DNA of 64,000 bases from Bog-473 sp963821755 (GTDB lineage Bacteria; Actinomycetota; Acidimicrobiia; Acidimicrobiales; RAAP-2): the NCBI GenBank assembly GCA_963821755.1, contig CAWGEX010000003.1:310001-374000 (forward strand), in the 5' to 3' direction. Made by a program: the position numbers and the translations under genes. Within the stretch, counting starts at the first letter, position 1. The number at the start of each line of letters is the position of its first letter. Shown here piece by piece: positions 30,034 to 38,088 of this stretch. The notes below the pieces were generated by a model, which ran no database searches, was not told the origin of the DNA, and saw nothing but the letters and a program-made list of their open reading frames with translations.

Positions 30034-30726
30034 ATCGTCGCTGAAACCACAACAGAGCATCGGATCAACGACCGTATCCGTGCCCGTGAAGTCCGACTCG
30101 TGGACCCCGATGGTGTGCAATTAGGCATCAAGGCGTTACCCGAGGCCCTGGCTATCGCCAAGGAGCTCGACCTCGACCTCGTCGAAGTAGCACCGATGGC
30201 GAACCCGCCGGTCGCTCGGATCATGGACTTTGGAAAGTTCAAGTTCGACGAGGCCCAGCGGGCCAAGGAAAGCCGTCGCAAGACGGTGCACGTCGGGATC
30301 AAGGAAATGAAGTACCGGCCCAAGATCGGCCCGGGCGACTTCGACACCAAGACCCGTCAGGTCGGGAAATTCCTCGATGCGGGGCACAAGGTCAAGATCA
30401 CGATTATGTTCCGTGGCCGAGAGGTGTACCACCCCGAACACGGGAAACGGATTCTGGACCGGATCGCCGAGCAGATGGAGGGTGTGGCCAAAATAGAGGC
30501 CGAGCCCAAGCTCGACAATCGGAACATGATCATGGTGCTCGCCCCCGACAAGCGGGCCCGTCAGGCCGCAGCGTCGAGGGAGAAGAACCAACATCGCAAT
30601 GAGAAGCCTCCGACGGAGACGGCGGAGGTGCGCAGCGCCGAGGCTCAGACTCCTGCGGAGCCTGTCGGCACCGATCCGGTGGTCGAAGCAGTCAGCGAAG
30701 AGATCGCATCAACCGAAGAAGGATGA
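30034..30726 (+). CDS. infC: Translation initiation factor IF-3, with likely AUC start
   Basis: IF-3 keeps the 30S subunit free and checks the initiation codon. The N-terminal domain (HRINDRIRAREVRLVDPDG) and C-terminal domain (KEMKYRPKIGPGDFDTKTR, RGREVYHP) are both visible; a charged tail of about 55 residues follows. The in-frame reading upstream of GTG 30100 holds the conserved RINDRIR segment, so GTG 30100 cannot be the start. Between the stop at 30025 and RIND there is no ATG/GTG/TTG; ATC 30034, nine bases after GAGAGGTG, is the best candidate. A rare start is known for infC and permits autoregulation. Confidence 0.88.
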   Translation: MVAETTTEHRINDRIRAREVRLVDPDGVQLGIKALPEALAIAKELDLDLVEVAPMANPPVARIMDFGKFKFDEAQRAKESRRKTVHVGIKEMKYRPKIGPGDFDTKTRQVGKFLDAGHKVKITIMFRGREVYHPEHGKRILDRIAEQMEGVAKIEAEPKLDNRNMIMVLAPDKRARQAAASREKNQHRNEKPPTETAEVRSAEAQTPAEPVGTDPVVEAVSEEIASTEEG

Positions 30727-30730
30727 CGCA

Positions 30731-30925
30731 ATGCCGAAGATGAAGACGGACAAGGGCGCCGCCAAGCGCATCAAGGTCACCGGGACCGGCCGCCTGCGTC
30801 GGCGTAAGGCATTCCGGTCACACCTCTTGGAAAAGAAGACCAGCGTTCGTACCCGCCGTCTGGGTCGTGAGACCGAGATCGCCAAGGCGGACGAGCGAGC
30901 GGTGCGAAGGATGCTCGGCATCTAA
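30731..30925 (+). CDS. rpmI: 50S ribosomal protein L35
   Basis: A 64-residue basic protein: MPKMKTDKGAAKRIKVTGTG and the conserved RRKAFRSHLLEKKT. ATG 30731 lies four bases after the infC stop, giving the universal infC-rpmI-rplT operon. The stop codon TAA begins the first of several direct repeats that fill the spacer to rplT. Confidence 0.95.
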   Translation: MPKMKTDKGAAKRIKVTGTGRLRRRKAFRSHLLEKKTSVRTRRLGRETEIAKADERAVRRMLGI

Positions 30926-30998
30926 TTGGCTGAAGCGCCTTCGGACAATTGCCCGAAGCGTAATTGCCCGAACCGACTTCGGAGGTATTGCCCGAAGC
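30923..30998 (+). repeat. Imperfect direct repeats in the rpmI-rplT spacer
   Basis: Copies of TAATTGCCCGAAGCG start at 30923 (with the rpmI stop codon), 30946, 30961 and about 30985; two are followed by CTTCGGA. CCGAA/TTCGG halves can form small hairpins (for example 30968-30982). They may affect coupling of rplT, but no known L20 leader was recognised. Confidence 0.75.
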
Positions 30999-31044
30999 GG
31001 ATGCGGGACACGACGAGTGGAACGAGAAGAGAGGAGCATCCCCA

Positions 31045-31428
31045 GTGGCCAGAGTCAAGCGATCCGTTCATGGGCGTAAGCACCACCGCGCCGTTCTGGA
31101 GCAGGCGAAGGGATACTACGGAAACAAGAGCCGGACGTACCGGGCGGCCAACGAGCAGCTCATGCATTCGATGCAGTACGCCTACCGGGACCGCCGGGCC
31201 CGCAAGGGTGACTTTCGCAAGCTGTGGATCCAACGCATCAACGCCGCGGCTCGGCTGCACGGCATGAGCTACAGCCGGCTGATCAATGGGCTGCACCTGG
31301 CCGGCATCGAGGTCGATCGCAAGGTGCTGGCCGACTTGGCCGTCACCGACGCCGACGCCTTTGGTGCCTTGGTCGAGGCCGCACAGGACGCGCTCTCCAG
31401 CGCGCCCGTCGCCGAGGTCGCTTCCTGA
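31045..31428 (+). CDS. rplT: 50S ribosomal protein L20
   Basis: A 127-residue protein beginning ARVKRSVHGRKHHRAVLEQAKGYYG, with QYAYRDRRARKGDFRKLWIQRINAA and LHGMSYSRLINGL, all diagnostic of L20, which binds 23S rRNA early in 50S assembly. GTG 31045 has GAGAGGAG upstream. It follows infC and rpmI as in most bacteria. Confidence 0.96.
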   Translation: MARVKRSVHGRKHHRAVLEQAKGYYGNKSRTYRAANEQLMHSMQYAYRDRRARKGDFRKLWIQRINAAARLHGMSYSRLINGLHLAGIEVDRKVLADLAVTDADAFGALVEAAQDALSSAPVAEVAS

Positions 31429-31436
31429 GTCAACCA

Positions 31437-32243
31437 TTGGCGTTCACGCATCGGCGGGTTCGCCGTCTGCGTGGGCTGCTGCAAAAACGCTCGGCGCGCT
31501 GGAGTGAGCGGGTCTTCGTCGCCGAAGGCCCTGAGCTCCTCCGCACTGCGTTGCGGGCGGGAAGGGCCATCGAGTCGGTCTATGTGGCGCCGTCCGGTGC
31601 CGACGACCCGCTGACCCGGGAAGCCTGCGACGGTGCCCTGGCGGCCGGTGCCCGTCTCTTTGCGCTGGCTCCGGGCGTGCTCGAACGGGTGGCCGACACG
31701 GTGACGCCGCAGCCGGTGTTGACCATCCTCCCCATGCTGGACGAGCCGATGGTGCCGGCCGGACGGCCCGAGGATCATCCCCTCATCGTGGTCACGGTCG
31801 ATGTGCGCGACCCGGGGAACGCCGGGACCGTGCTCCGCACCGCCGACGCCGCCGGTGTGAGCTCGGTGATCTTCAGCGGCGACTCGGTCGACCCCTACAA
31901 CCCCAAGACCGTCCGGGCCTCGGCGGGGTCCCTCTTCCACGTCCCCTTCACCGTGCAGGCCGACCCGGTGCTTCTGGCCACCTCGCTGGCCACGGCGGGC
32001 TACCGCACCCTGGCCACCATGGTGCGGGAAGGCGACGACTACGCCGCCCTCGACTGGTCGGTGCCTACCGCGCTGTTCCTCGGGAACGAGTCGGCCGGCC
32101 TCCGGGCCGAGGTGGTCGAGGCCATCGGGGGATCGGTGGTGGTCCCGATGGAGGGTCGGGCCGAATCCCTCAATGTCGGCATGGCCTGTGCGGTCATCTG
32201 TTTCGAGGCACTCCGTCAACGTCGAGGCCGTGGTGCCGGCTGA
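31437..32243 (+). CDS. TrmH/SpoU-family RNA methyltransferase
   Basis: SPOUT methyltransferase making a 2'-O-methyl ribose in rRNA or tRNA. The three SpoU motifs are present: DVRDPGNAGTVLRTADAAG (motif 1), TALFLGNESAGL (motif 2) and EGRAESLNVGMACAVICFE (motif 3, knotted SAM site). The N-terminal part (FVAEGPELLRTALRAGR) is the usual substrate-binding domain. TTG 31437, shortly after the rplT stop, is the likely start. rplT-trmH-pheS is a conserved actinobacterial order; the target nucleotide is unknown. Confidence 0.88.
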   Translation: MAFTHRRVRRLRGLLQKRSARWSERVFVAEGPELLRTALRAGRAIESVYVAPSGADDPLTREACDGALAAGARLFALAPGVLERVADTVTPQPVLTILPMLDEPMVPAGRPEDHPLIVVTVDVRDPGNAGTVLRTADAAGVSSVIFSGDSVDPYNPKTVRASAGSLFHVPFTVQADPVLLATSLATAGYRTLATMVREGDDYAALDWSVPTALFLGNESAGLRAEVVEAIGGSVVVPMEGRAESLNVGMACAVICFEALRQRRGRGAG

Positions 32244-32357
32244 TCGGAAGACCACAATCGTCATTGGCCCGACCGGTGGCATCTACGATTTGAGGCGAAG
32301 TCCTCGCCGTGACCTGTCCACGGGTCCCGATGAGGGCACAGAGGAAGACGCGGAAAC

Positions 32358-33428
32358 ATGACTGTCAGTAGTTCGATCGATCCTGAGCAGATCACCCGGG
32401 AGGGCGTGGCGGCCATTGCTGGCGCCGCGTCCACCGATGCCTTGGCGTCGGTCGAGACCGAGTGGCTCGGCAAGCGCTCGGTCCTGGCCCGGGCCCACCG
32501 CTCGGTCGGCGCCCTCGATCCCGAGGAGCGCAAGGAAGCGGGACGGCGGCTCCAAGGTGTCCGGACCACGCTCGAGGCCCGGCTGGCGGCCCGCCGGACC
32601 GAACTGGCCGGGTCGGAACGTGCCGCCGCCCTGGTCTCGGACCGCCTCGACCTGACCGAGGTCATCCCCGAGAAGGTCACCTCGCCCCAAGCCCGCGGTC
32701 ACCTGCACCTGGTCACCCAGGCGCGCGACGAGCTGGAAGACGTCTTCGTGGGCATGGGATACGAAGTGGCCGAAGGCCCCGAGGCCGAATCCGATTGGTA
32801 CAACTTCGGGGCACTCAACATGCCGCCGGCCCATCCGGCCCGGGGCATGTACGACACCATGTACCTCGACATCGGCGAGCCCGAGACGGTCTTGCTGCGC
32901 ACCCATACCTCGCCGGTCCAGATCCACCTGATGGAAGCAGCGGTGCGCAACGACACCCTGCCCATCCATGCGGTGATGCCCGGCAAATGCTTCCGACTCG
33001 ACACGCCCGACGCTCGCCACCTTCCGGTGTTCAACCAGATCGAGGGCCTGGTGGTCGACCGCGGCGTCACGTTCGGCGACCTGGCCGGGACCATTCAGAC
33101 CTTCACGTCGGCCTATTTCGGGGAGGGAATGCAATCACGCCTTCGCCCGTCCTATTTCCCCTTCACCGAGCCCTCGGCCGAGTTCGAGATCACGTGTGCC
33201 ATTTGCCGGGGGAGCGGGTGCCGGACCTGCTCGCAGACCGGGTGGGTGGAGCTGGGAGGGTGCGGCATGGTCGATCCCGCCGTGTTCGCCGCCGTCGGCA
33301 TCGACGCCGAGGAGTGGTCCGGCTTCGCCTTCGGCTTCGGCATCGACCGCTGCGCCTTGATGCGCTACGAGATCCCCGACATTCGCTCCTTCATGGAGAA
33401 CGACATCCGATTCCTGTCTCAGTTTTGA
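32358..33428 (+). CDS. pheS: Phenylalanyl-tRNA synthetase alpha subunit
   Basis: Class II synthetase catalytic subunit. Motifs: the coiled-coil N-terminus (about residues 20-90), HPARGMYDTMYL, LLRTHTSPVQI (motif 2 entry), GKCFRLDTPDARH, FPFTEPSAEFEI and the motif 3 GFGIDRCALMRYEIPDIR. A CAICRGSGCRTC cluster before motif 3 could bind zinc. Length is 356 residues. ATG 32358 has AGAGGAAG upstream. I saw no T-box leader in the 114 bp before it. Confidence 0.96.
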   Translation: MTVSSSIDPEQITREGVAAIAGAASTDALASVETEWLGKRSVLARAHRSVGALDPEERKEAGRRLQGVRTTLEARLAARRTELAGSERAAALVSDRLDLTEVIPEKVTSPQARGHLHLVTQARDELEDVFVGMGYEVAEGPEAESDWYNFGALNMPPAHPARGMYDTMYLDIGEPETVLLRTHTSPVQIHLMEAAVRNDTLPIHAVMPGKCFRLDTPDARHLPVFNQIEGLVVDRGVTFGDLAGTIQTFTSAYFGEGMQSRLRPSYFPFTEPSAEFEITCAICRGSGCRTCSQTGWVELGGCGMVDPAVFAAVGIDAEEWSGFAFGFGIDRCALMRYEIPDIRSFMENDIRFLSQF

Positions 33429-33457
33429 GATAGCCCACCCGACGAGAAAGACAATTC

Positions 33458-35992
33458 GTGCGAGCTCCACTCAGTTGGCTTCGTGACTTCGCTCCCTTCC
33501 CCGACGACATCGGGGTGCTCGCGGCTGCCCTCGATGACCTGGGACTGGTGGTCGAAGGAGTCGAGCGAGTGGGCGAAGGCCTCGAAGATGTGGTGGTCAG
33601 CCGGGTCACCGAGATCACGGCCATCAAGGGAGCCGACCGCATCCGCCGCGTCCTGGTCGATGCCGGCGGTGAACCGCTCGAGATCGTCTGTGGCGCCACC
33701 AACTTCTCGGTCGGTGACCGGGTGCCGCTGGCGCCCGTGGGCGCGGTCCTCCCCGACGGCTCCGAAATCGGTTTCCGCAAGATGAAGGGGATCGCGTCCA
33801 ACGGCATGCTGTGCTCAGGGGTCGAACTCGGCCTGTCCGAAGACGGTGCCGGTCTCCTGGTCCTCCCCGACGATGTGGTGGCCGAGCCCGGGACCCCCCT
33901 GATGGTGGCGCTGGGCCTCGAGGCGGACACCGTGTTCGACATCACCGTGGAAGGCAATCGACCCGATGCGTGGTGTATTACCGGCATTGCCCGAGACCTG
34001 GCGGCGCGCCTTCACCTCGAGTTCGGCTTGCCCGATCCACCCGAACCCGCGCCCTCGGGTCTCCCCGTTGCCGAAGTGGCAGTGGCCAGCGTGGAGGCGC
34101 CGGACCTGTGCCCACGCCTCATGGTGGCGGTGGTCAGCGACGTCGTGGTGGGGCCCTCGCCGTCGTGGTTGGCCCGGCGTCTCACCTTGGCCGGCATGCG
34201 GCCGATCAACAACGTCGTCGACGCGTCGAACTACGTCATGCTCGAACGGGGACAGCCCACCCACCCCTACGACATGGCGCACCTCCCGGGCCGTGGCCTG
34301 ATCGTCCGACAAGCTCGGCTCGGTGAGTCGATCGAGACCCTCGACGGTGTCACCCGTATCGTGGGGCAACCCGGTCGAGGGATGGGCGACACGGGCCAGG
34401 ACTGTCTGATCTGCGACGCCGAGGGGACGCCGATCGGCATCGCCGGCATCATGGGGGGCGCCTCGTCGGAGATCTCGGCGTCGACCACCGAGGTGCTGCT
34501 CGAGGCGGCCTATTTCACCCCGATGGCGATCGCCCGCACCTCGAAACGGTTGGGGTTGCGCACCGAAGCCTCGGCCCGCTTCGAGCGGGGCTGCGATCCC
34601 GGTGCCATCGCCGCTGCCGTCAACCGCTTCTGTCAGCTGCTCGGTGAGAGCACACCCGACCTCAAGGTTGCCGACGGCGCGCTCAAGATCGACGGCGACG
34701 TGCCGGCTCCCTTCGAGATCCAGGTACCCGTCGCCCGCGTGCAGCGTCAGGTCGGCGTGCCCCTGACCGCAGCAGCCATCACCGACCTCTTGGAGCCCAT
34801 CGGGTTCCGTTGCCGGCCCAGCGGCGGGGACCACATTGCGGTCGTGGTACCGACCAACCGACCGGACGTGCGCCCGGCCCCCTACGGGATCGACGACATC
34901 ATTGAAGAGGTGGCTCGTACCTTCGGGTACGCCAACGTCCCCCGCCGCACCCCGAGCTGGCCCGAACCGGGTCGGCTCACCGTGCGCCAGCGGGCGCGGC
35001 GCCAGGTCAAGGACGTGCTCTGCGGCATCGGGGCATCCGAAGGGTGGACGAACTCTTTTATCTCCGAAGACGACCACCAACGGGTGGGTCTCACCGGTCC
35101 GGCCGTGCGGGTGAGCAACCCTCTGGACGCAGCGGAGCCCTATCTGCGGCGGTCCCTCATGCCGGGGCTGCTGGGCGCGTTGGCCTACAACGCCAGCCGC
35201 CGGCAGGGAGCCATCCGGTTGTACGAAGTGGGGACGGTGTTCTCGCACCCCGACGAGGGTGCCCCACGGGTGGTGGAGCGGAGTGGGACCGATGGATCGC
35301 AGACGGCCCTGCTCCCCGGCGAGCGTGAACTGCTCGGCGCGGTGTTCGCCACGGACGACGACGATGCCCGGAGCGCGGTCGCGGCCTGGCGCGTGCTGGC
35401 CGACGCCGTTCGGGCCACCGGAGTGCACCTGGTGGCTTCGAGCGACGGTGCCGCCCCGCTGCCGGGTCTCCATCCCTCTCGGTCGGCCCGACTCGAGGTC
35501 GACGGGTTGACGGGGCAACGTGGTGGTGTCGGCAAGGTGATCGGCGCCGTCGGTGAGATCGATCCCGACGTCGCCGCTGCTTTCGGGCTGACCCGAACCA
35601 CCGGAGCCGGCACGTCGCCTCGTCGGATCGGGTGGCTCGAGGTCGATCTGGGCCTGCTCCTCGATGAGACAGTGGTGCCCCGCCGCGCCACCGTAGGTGC
35701 GGCGGTGAGTCGTTTCCCGTCCTCCGACATTGACCTCGCTCTGGTGGTCCGGGACGAGGTATCGGCCGAACGGGTGGCCGAGGTGCTGGGCGCTCCAGCG
35801 GGAGACCTACTCGAATCGGTGAAGCTGTTCGACGTCTACCGGGGGGGCAATGTGCCCGAGGGTTCGCGCAGCCTCGCCTTCCGGTTGCGCTTCTGCTCGT
35901 CCGACCACACTTTGACCGATGACGAAGTGGGGACGCTGCGGGCCGCTTCTATCGACGCTGCGGCATCAGCCTTCGGAGCGGTGCTGCGCTGA
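33458..35992 (+). CDS. pheT: Phenylalanyl-tRNA synthetase beta subunit
   Basis: The 844-residue beta subunit of the alpha2-beta2 enzyme. It starts RAPLSWLRDFAP, has an EMAP-type tRNA-binding domain (about residues 40-155, IVCGATNFSVGDRVPLAPVG), the B3/B4 editing domain (MRPINNVVDASNYVMLERGQPTHPYD), B5, the catalytic-like core (NPLDAAEPYLRRSLMPGLL) and a C-terminal FDX-ACB anticodon-binding domain (FPSSDIDLALVV ... RSLAFRLRF). GTG start 29 bp after pheS. The stop sits in a short CTGCGCTGAC repeat. Confidence 0.96.
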   Translation: MRAPLSWLRDFAPFPDDIGVLAAALDDLGLVVEGVERVGEGLEDVVVSRVTEITAIKGADRIRRVLVDAGGEPLEIVCGATNFSVGDRVPLAPVGAVLPDGSEIGFRKMKGIASNGMLCSGVELGLSEDGAGLLVLPDDVVAEPGTPLMVALGLEADTVFDITVEGNRPDAWCITGIARDLAARLHLEFGLPDPPEPAPSGLPVAEVAVASVEAPDLCPRLMVAVVSDVVVGPSPSWLARRLTLAGMRPINNVVDASNYVMLERGQPTHPYDMAHLPGRGLIVRQARLGESIETLDGVTRIVGQPGRGMGDTGQDCLICDAEGTPIGIAGIMGGASSEISASTTEVLLEAAYFTPMAIARTSKRLGLRTEASARFERGCDPGAIAAAVNRFCQLLGESTPDLKVADGALKIDGDVPAPFEIQVPVARVQRQVGVPLTAAAITDLLEPIGFRCRPSGGDHIAVVVPTNRPDVRPAPYGIDDIIEEVARTFGYANVPRRTPSWPEPGRLTVRQRARRQVKDVLCGIGASEGWTNSFISEDDHQRVGLTGPAVRVSNPLDAAEPYLRRSLMPGLLGALAYNASRRQGAIRLYEVGTVFSHPDEGAPRVVERSGTDGSQTALLPGERELLGAVFATDDDDARSAVAAWRVLADAVRATGVHLVASSDGAAPLPGLHPSRSARLEVDGLTGQRGGVGKVIGAVGEIDPDVAAAFGLTRTTGAGTSPRRIGWLEVDLGLLLDETVVPRRATVGAAVSRFPSSDIDLALVVRDEVSAERVAEVLGAPAGDLLESVKLFDVYRGGNVPEGSRSLAFRLRFCSSDHTLTDDEVGTLRAASIDAAASAFGAVLR

Positions 35993-36041
35993 CTTGACCT
36001 GCGGCTGACCTGCGCCGGACCCGACCCGACCCGACAAATCC

Positions 36042-36428
36042 TCAGTCGCCGGTGGGCCGGCCCTGTCGTTCGAACTCGCCCATGTCGAAGTAGTCGCGCC
36101 AGCGGACGACCAGTCCACCGGCGCCAGTGTGAATGACCGAGCACCCGTGCAGCGTCACCGCCGGTCCATGGGGAAGGTGGCCGTGGCTGACCCATTCGAT
36201 GGATCCGCCCCGGTCGTCGCCCGCAGTGGTGGTGACGCGCATCGACCAGTCGGCGAAGGCGGCCCGGGTCATGGCGAAGACGGAGGCCACGTCGTCGGTG
36301 CGGTCGTTCACCGGATCCTGGTAGGTGCCCCCGGGAGCGAAGAGGGCCACCCAGTCGGCATCGGTGGCGTCAGGAGTCATCGTCAACGTGTCGACCGCTC
36401 TGGTGGCCCACTCGCTCCAGGTCACCAC
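36042..36428 (-). CDS. NTF2-like/SnoaL-type protein
   Basis: A small protein of about 128 residues with the cone-shaped NTF2-like fold signature: WVALFAPGGTYQDPVNDRTD at the front and IHTGAGGLVVRWRDYFDMGEF at the end, as in ketosteroid-isomerase/SnoaL families. The exact function cannot be told. The start is uncertain; GTG 36428 or 36425 precede the first conserved tryptophan helix, while the longer reading to 36551 overlaps the divergent GNAT gene. Convergent with pheT. Confidence 0.65.
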   Translation of the reverse strand: MVTWSEWATRAVDTLTMTPDATDADWVALFAPGGTYQDPVNDRTDDVASVFAMTRAAFADWSMRVTTTAGDDRGGSIEWVSHGHLPHGPAVTLHGCSVIHTGAGGLVVRWRDYFDMGEFERQGRPTGD

Positions 36429-36508
36429 ATCATGTGCCACAGCACGATCGGACCTGTTGCCCGCACGACCACCGGGCCATTGTCGCGTGGCATCGTGGAG
36501 AGGTGCAG

Positions 36509-37516
36509 GTGCGGCAGATCGACTCTCATGACGAAGCAGCCTTCGATGCATGGTACGAGGTCCTTCGGTACACCGACGAAGAGCGCTGGCCCGACCACCC
36601 CGGGTGGGACCACCGCACCGTCAAGGCCATGGCCGACCTCCGCAACGGCGCAACTGATTTCCTCTGTCTCGCGGCCACCGATGCCACGGGGACGACGGTC
36701 GGCATCGGCATGTTGCAGGTGCCGCAGTGGGACAACCGGCATCTGGTCATGCTCGATGTGCGGGTGCTGCCGGATCATCGTCGGCGCCGCATCGGTGCCA
36801 CCATCGCGGCCGAGGCGGAGCGATGGGCGACCGGCGCCGGCCGAAAGGTGATCCAGTGCGAGGCTGAGGTACCGGTCGCCGCCACGACGAGCGACGCGTC
36901 GACTCCGTTCGCCCGGCACCTTGGCTATGCCGCGGTGCAGAAGGCCAATCGTCGTCATCTCTCCCTACCGATCGACGAACAGAAGTTGCGACGGCTGCAC
37001 GCTGAGGTGGCCGCCGCCACGAAGGGGTACCGCGTGCACACGTTCACCGCGCCGTGGCCGGAGGCGTACCTGGAGGACTGTTGTGAACTGCAGCGACGGA
37101 TGTCCACCGACGCGCCGTCGGGCGATGCCCACCACCAGGAGGAGGTGTGGAACCCGGCTCGGGTCAAGGAGGCGGACGATCTGGCGGCGGCCCAAGGCCT
37201 CGTCAGGGTAATTGCGGTTGCCGAGGACATCGATTCCGGCCGATTGGTGGCGTTTTCAGAGATCGCCGTTCCCGAGGGCCGGCGAACCGAAGGCTGGCAG
37301 TGGGCCACCCTGGTGCTCCGGGAGCATCGCGGCCACCGTCTCGGCCTGGCGGTGAAGTTGGCCAACGTGGACGCACTGGGTGCCATCTTCCCCTCGGTGC
37401 GCCTCATCGAGACCGCCAATGCCCAGGAGAACACGCCGATGATTGCCGTGAACGAGATGATGGGATTCGAAGTGGCCGCCGATGCGACGCTGTGGGAGAA
37501 AACAATGGGCGGGTAA
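36509..37516 (+). CDS. Tandem GNAT-family N-acetyltransferase
   Basis: About 335 residues with two GNAT domains. The first has LDVRVLPDHRRRRIGATIAAE (acetyl-CoA-binding Q/RxxGxG/A form) and the second VLREHRGHRLGLAVKLANVD with the terminal ETANAQENTPMIAVNEMMGF typical of the C-terminal half of tandem GNATs such as mycothiol-synthase relatives. GTG 36509 has GGAGAGG five bases upstream; GTG 36503 is also possible. The substrate is unknown. Divergent from the NTF2-like gene. Confidence 0.8.
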   Translation: MRQIDSHDEAAFDAWYEVLRYTDEERWPDHPGWDHRTVKAMADLRNGATDFLCLAATDATGTTVGIGMLQVPQWDNRHLVMLDVRVLPDHRRRRIGATIAAEAERWATGAGRKVIQCEAEVPVAATTSDASTPFARHLGYAAVQKANRRHLSLPIDEQKLRRLHAEVAAATKGYRVHTFTAPWPEAYLEDCCELQRRMSTDAPSGDAHHQEEVWNPARVKEADDLAAAQGLVRVIAVAEDIDSGRLVAFSEIAVPEGRRTEGWQWATLVLREHRGHRLGLAVKLANVDALGAIFPSVRLIETANAQENTPMIAVNEMMGFEVAADATLWEKTMGG

Positions 37517-37554
37517 CGGCGAGCGGGGGCAGTGGTGCGGAGCGGGGGCTGGCG

Positions 37555-37926
37555 CTATGCCTCAGCCACATGACAGACCGCCTCGATGTTGTGCCCGTCG
37601 GGGTCGCGCACGAAGGTCCCGTAGTAATTGTCGTGGTACTCGGGGAAGACCCGGGGGTGGTGGAGAACCTCGGCCCCGACGTCCACCGCGGCCTCGTGAA
37701 AAGCCCGGACTGCGTCACGGCTCGCCGCCCGAAAGGCGATGTGCAGCTCCCGGTCTTGGGCCCCTTGGGCCGGGCAGAGCCAAAAGGAGCCGGGCTCGGG
37801 CCCGAAGAACCCAACGGCTGCTCCGTCCTCATGGCCAGGGGCAATCCCCAAAGGGGCCAGCACGACCTCGTAGAAGGCGGTGCTGGCGGGCACACTGGTC
37901 ACCTGCAGCGTGATGTGATCGATCAT
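37555..37926 (-). CDS. VOC/glyoxalase-family protein
   Basis: A protein of 123 residues with the vicinal-oxygen-chelate fold: IDHITLQVTSVPASTAFYEVVL at the N-terminus (metal His in DHITL) and YYGTFVRDPDGHNIEAVCH at the C-terminus (DPDGHNIE, second half-site with Glu). ATG 37926 matches the family start; an upstream 21-residue extension is unlikely. GAATGT lies six bases before the ATG, so the mRNA may be leaderless. Substrate is unknown. Convergent with the GNAT gene. Confidence 0.8.
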   Translation of the reverse strand: MIDHITLQVTSVPASTAFYEVVLAPLGIAPGHEDGAAVGFFGPEPGSFWLCPAQGAQDRELHIAFRAASRDAVRAFHEAAVDVGAEVLHHPRVFPEYHDNYYGTFVRDPDGHNIEAVCHVAEA

Positions 37927-38000
37927 GTCCTCACATTCGCACCACCGGGCCGCGGCTGCTGGCAGTATGGCCGCACGGCCGTTCCACATCCTCGGTCAGT

Positions 38001-38037
38001 GTCTGCATGAGTATGCGGAAGTATGTATACTGATGCG
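38001..38037 (+). promoter_or_regulatory. argC promoter and possible ArgR site
   Basis: TATACT at 38026-38031 is a good -10. The AT-richer segment just upstream carries two AGTATG copies and the palindrome GTATAC, in a region where an ArgR operator would be expected, since argR is in this operon. The -35 is poor (CTGCAT at 17 bases). The operator is inferred from position, not from a confirmed consensus. Confidence 0.4.
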
Positions 38038-38088
38038 GTGAAGGCGACGATCAGGTGAAGGCGACGATCACATGAAGGCGGGGATCAT
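38038..38088 (+). repeat. 17-bp triplication carrying the argC start codon
   Basis: Units 38038-38054, 38055-38071 and 38072-38088 of the form GTGAAGGCGACGATCAG. Units 1 and 2 each form a six-codon ORF (MKATIR and MKATIT) whose TGA overlaps the next unit's start codon. The third unit is the true argC start (ATG AAG GCG). AAGG within each unit can act as ribosome binding site for the next. Confidence 0.85.

Noticed and set aside
30027..30044. ATG 30027 as infC start
   Set aside because: It is out of frame and reaches a stop after five codons.
32244..32357. T-box or attenuator before pheS
   Set aside because: No T-box sequence or Phe-rich leader peptide was found in the 114-bp gap.
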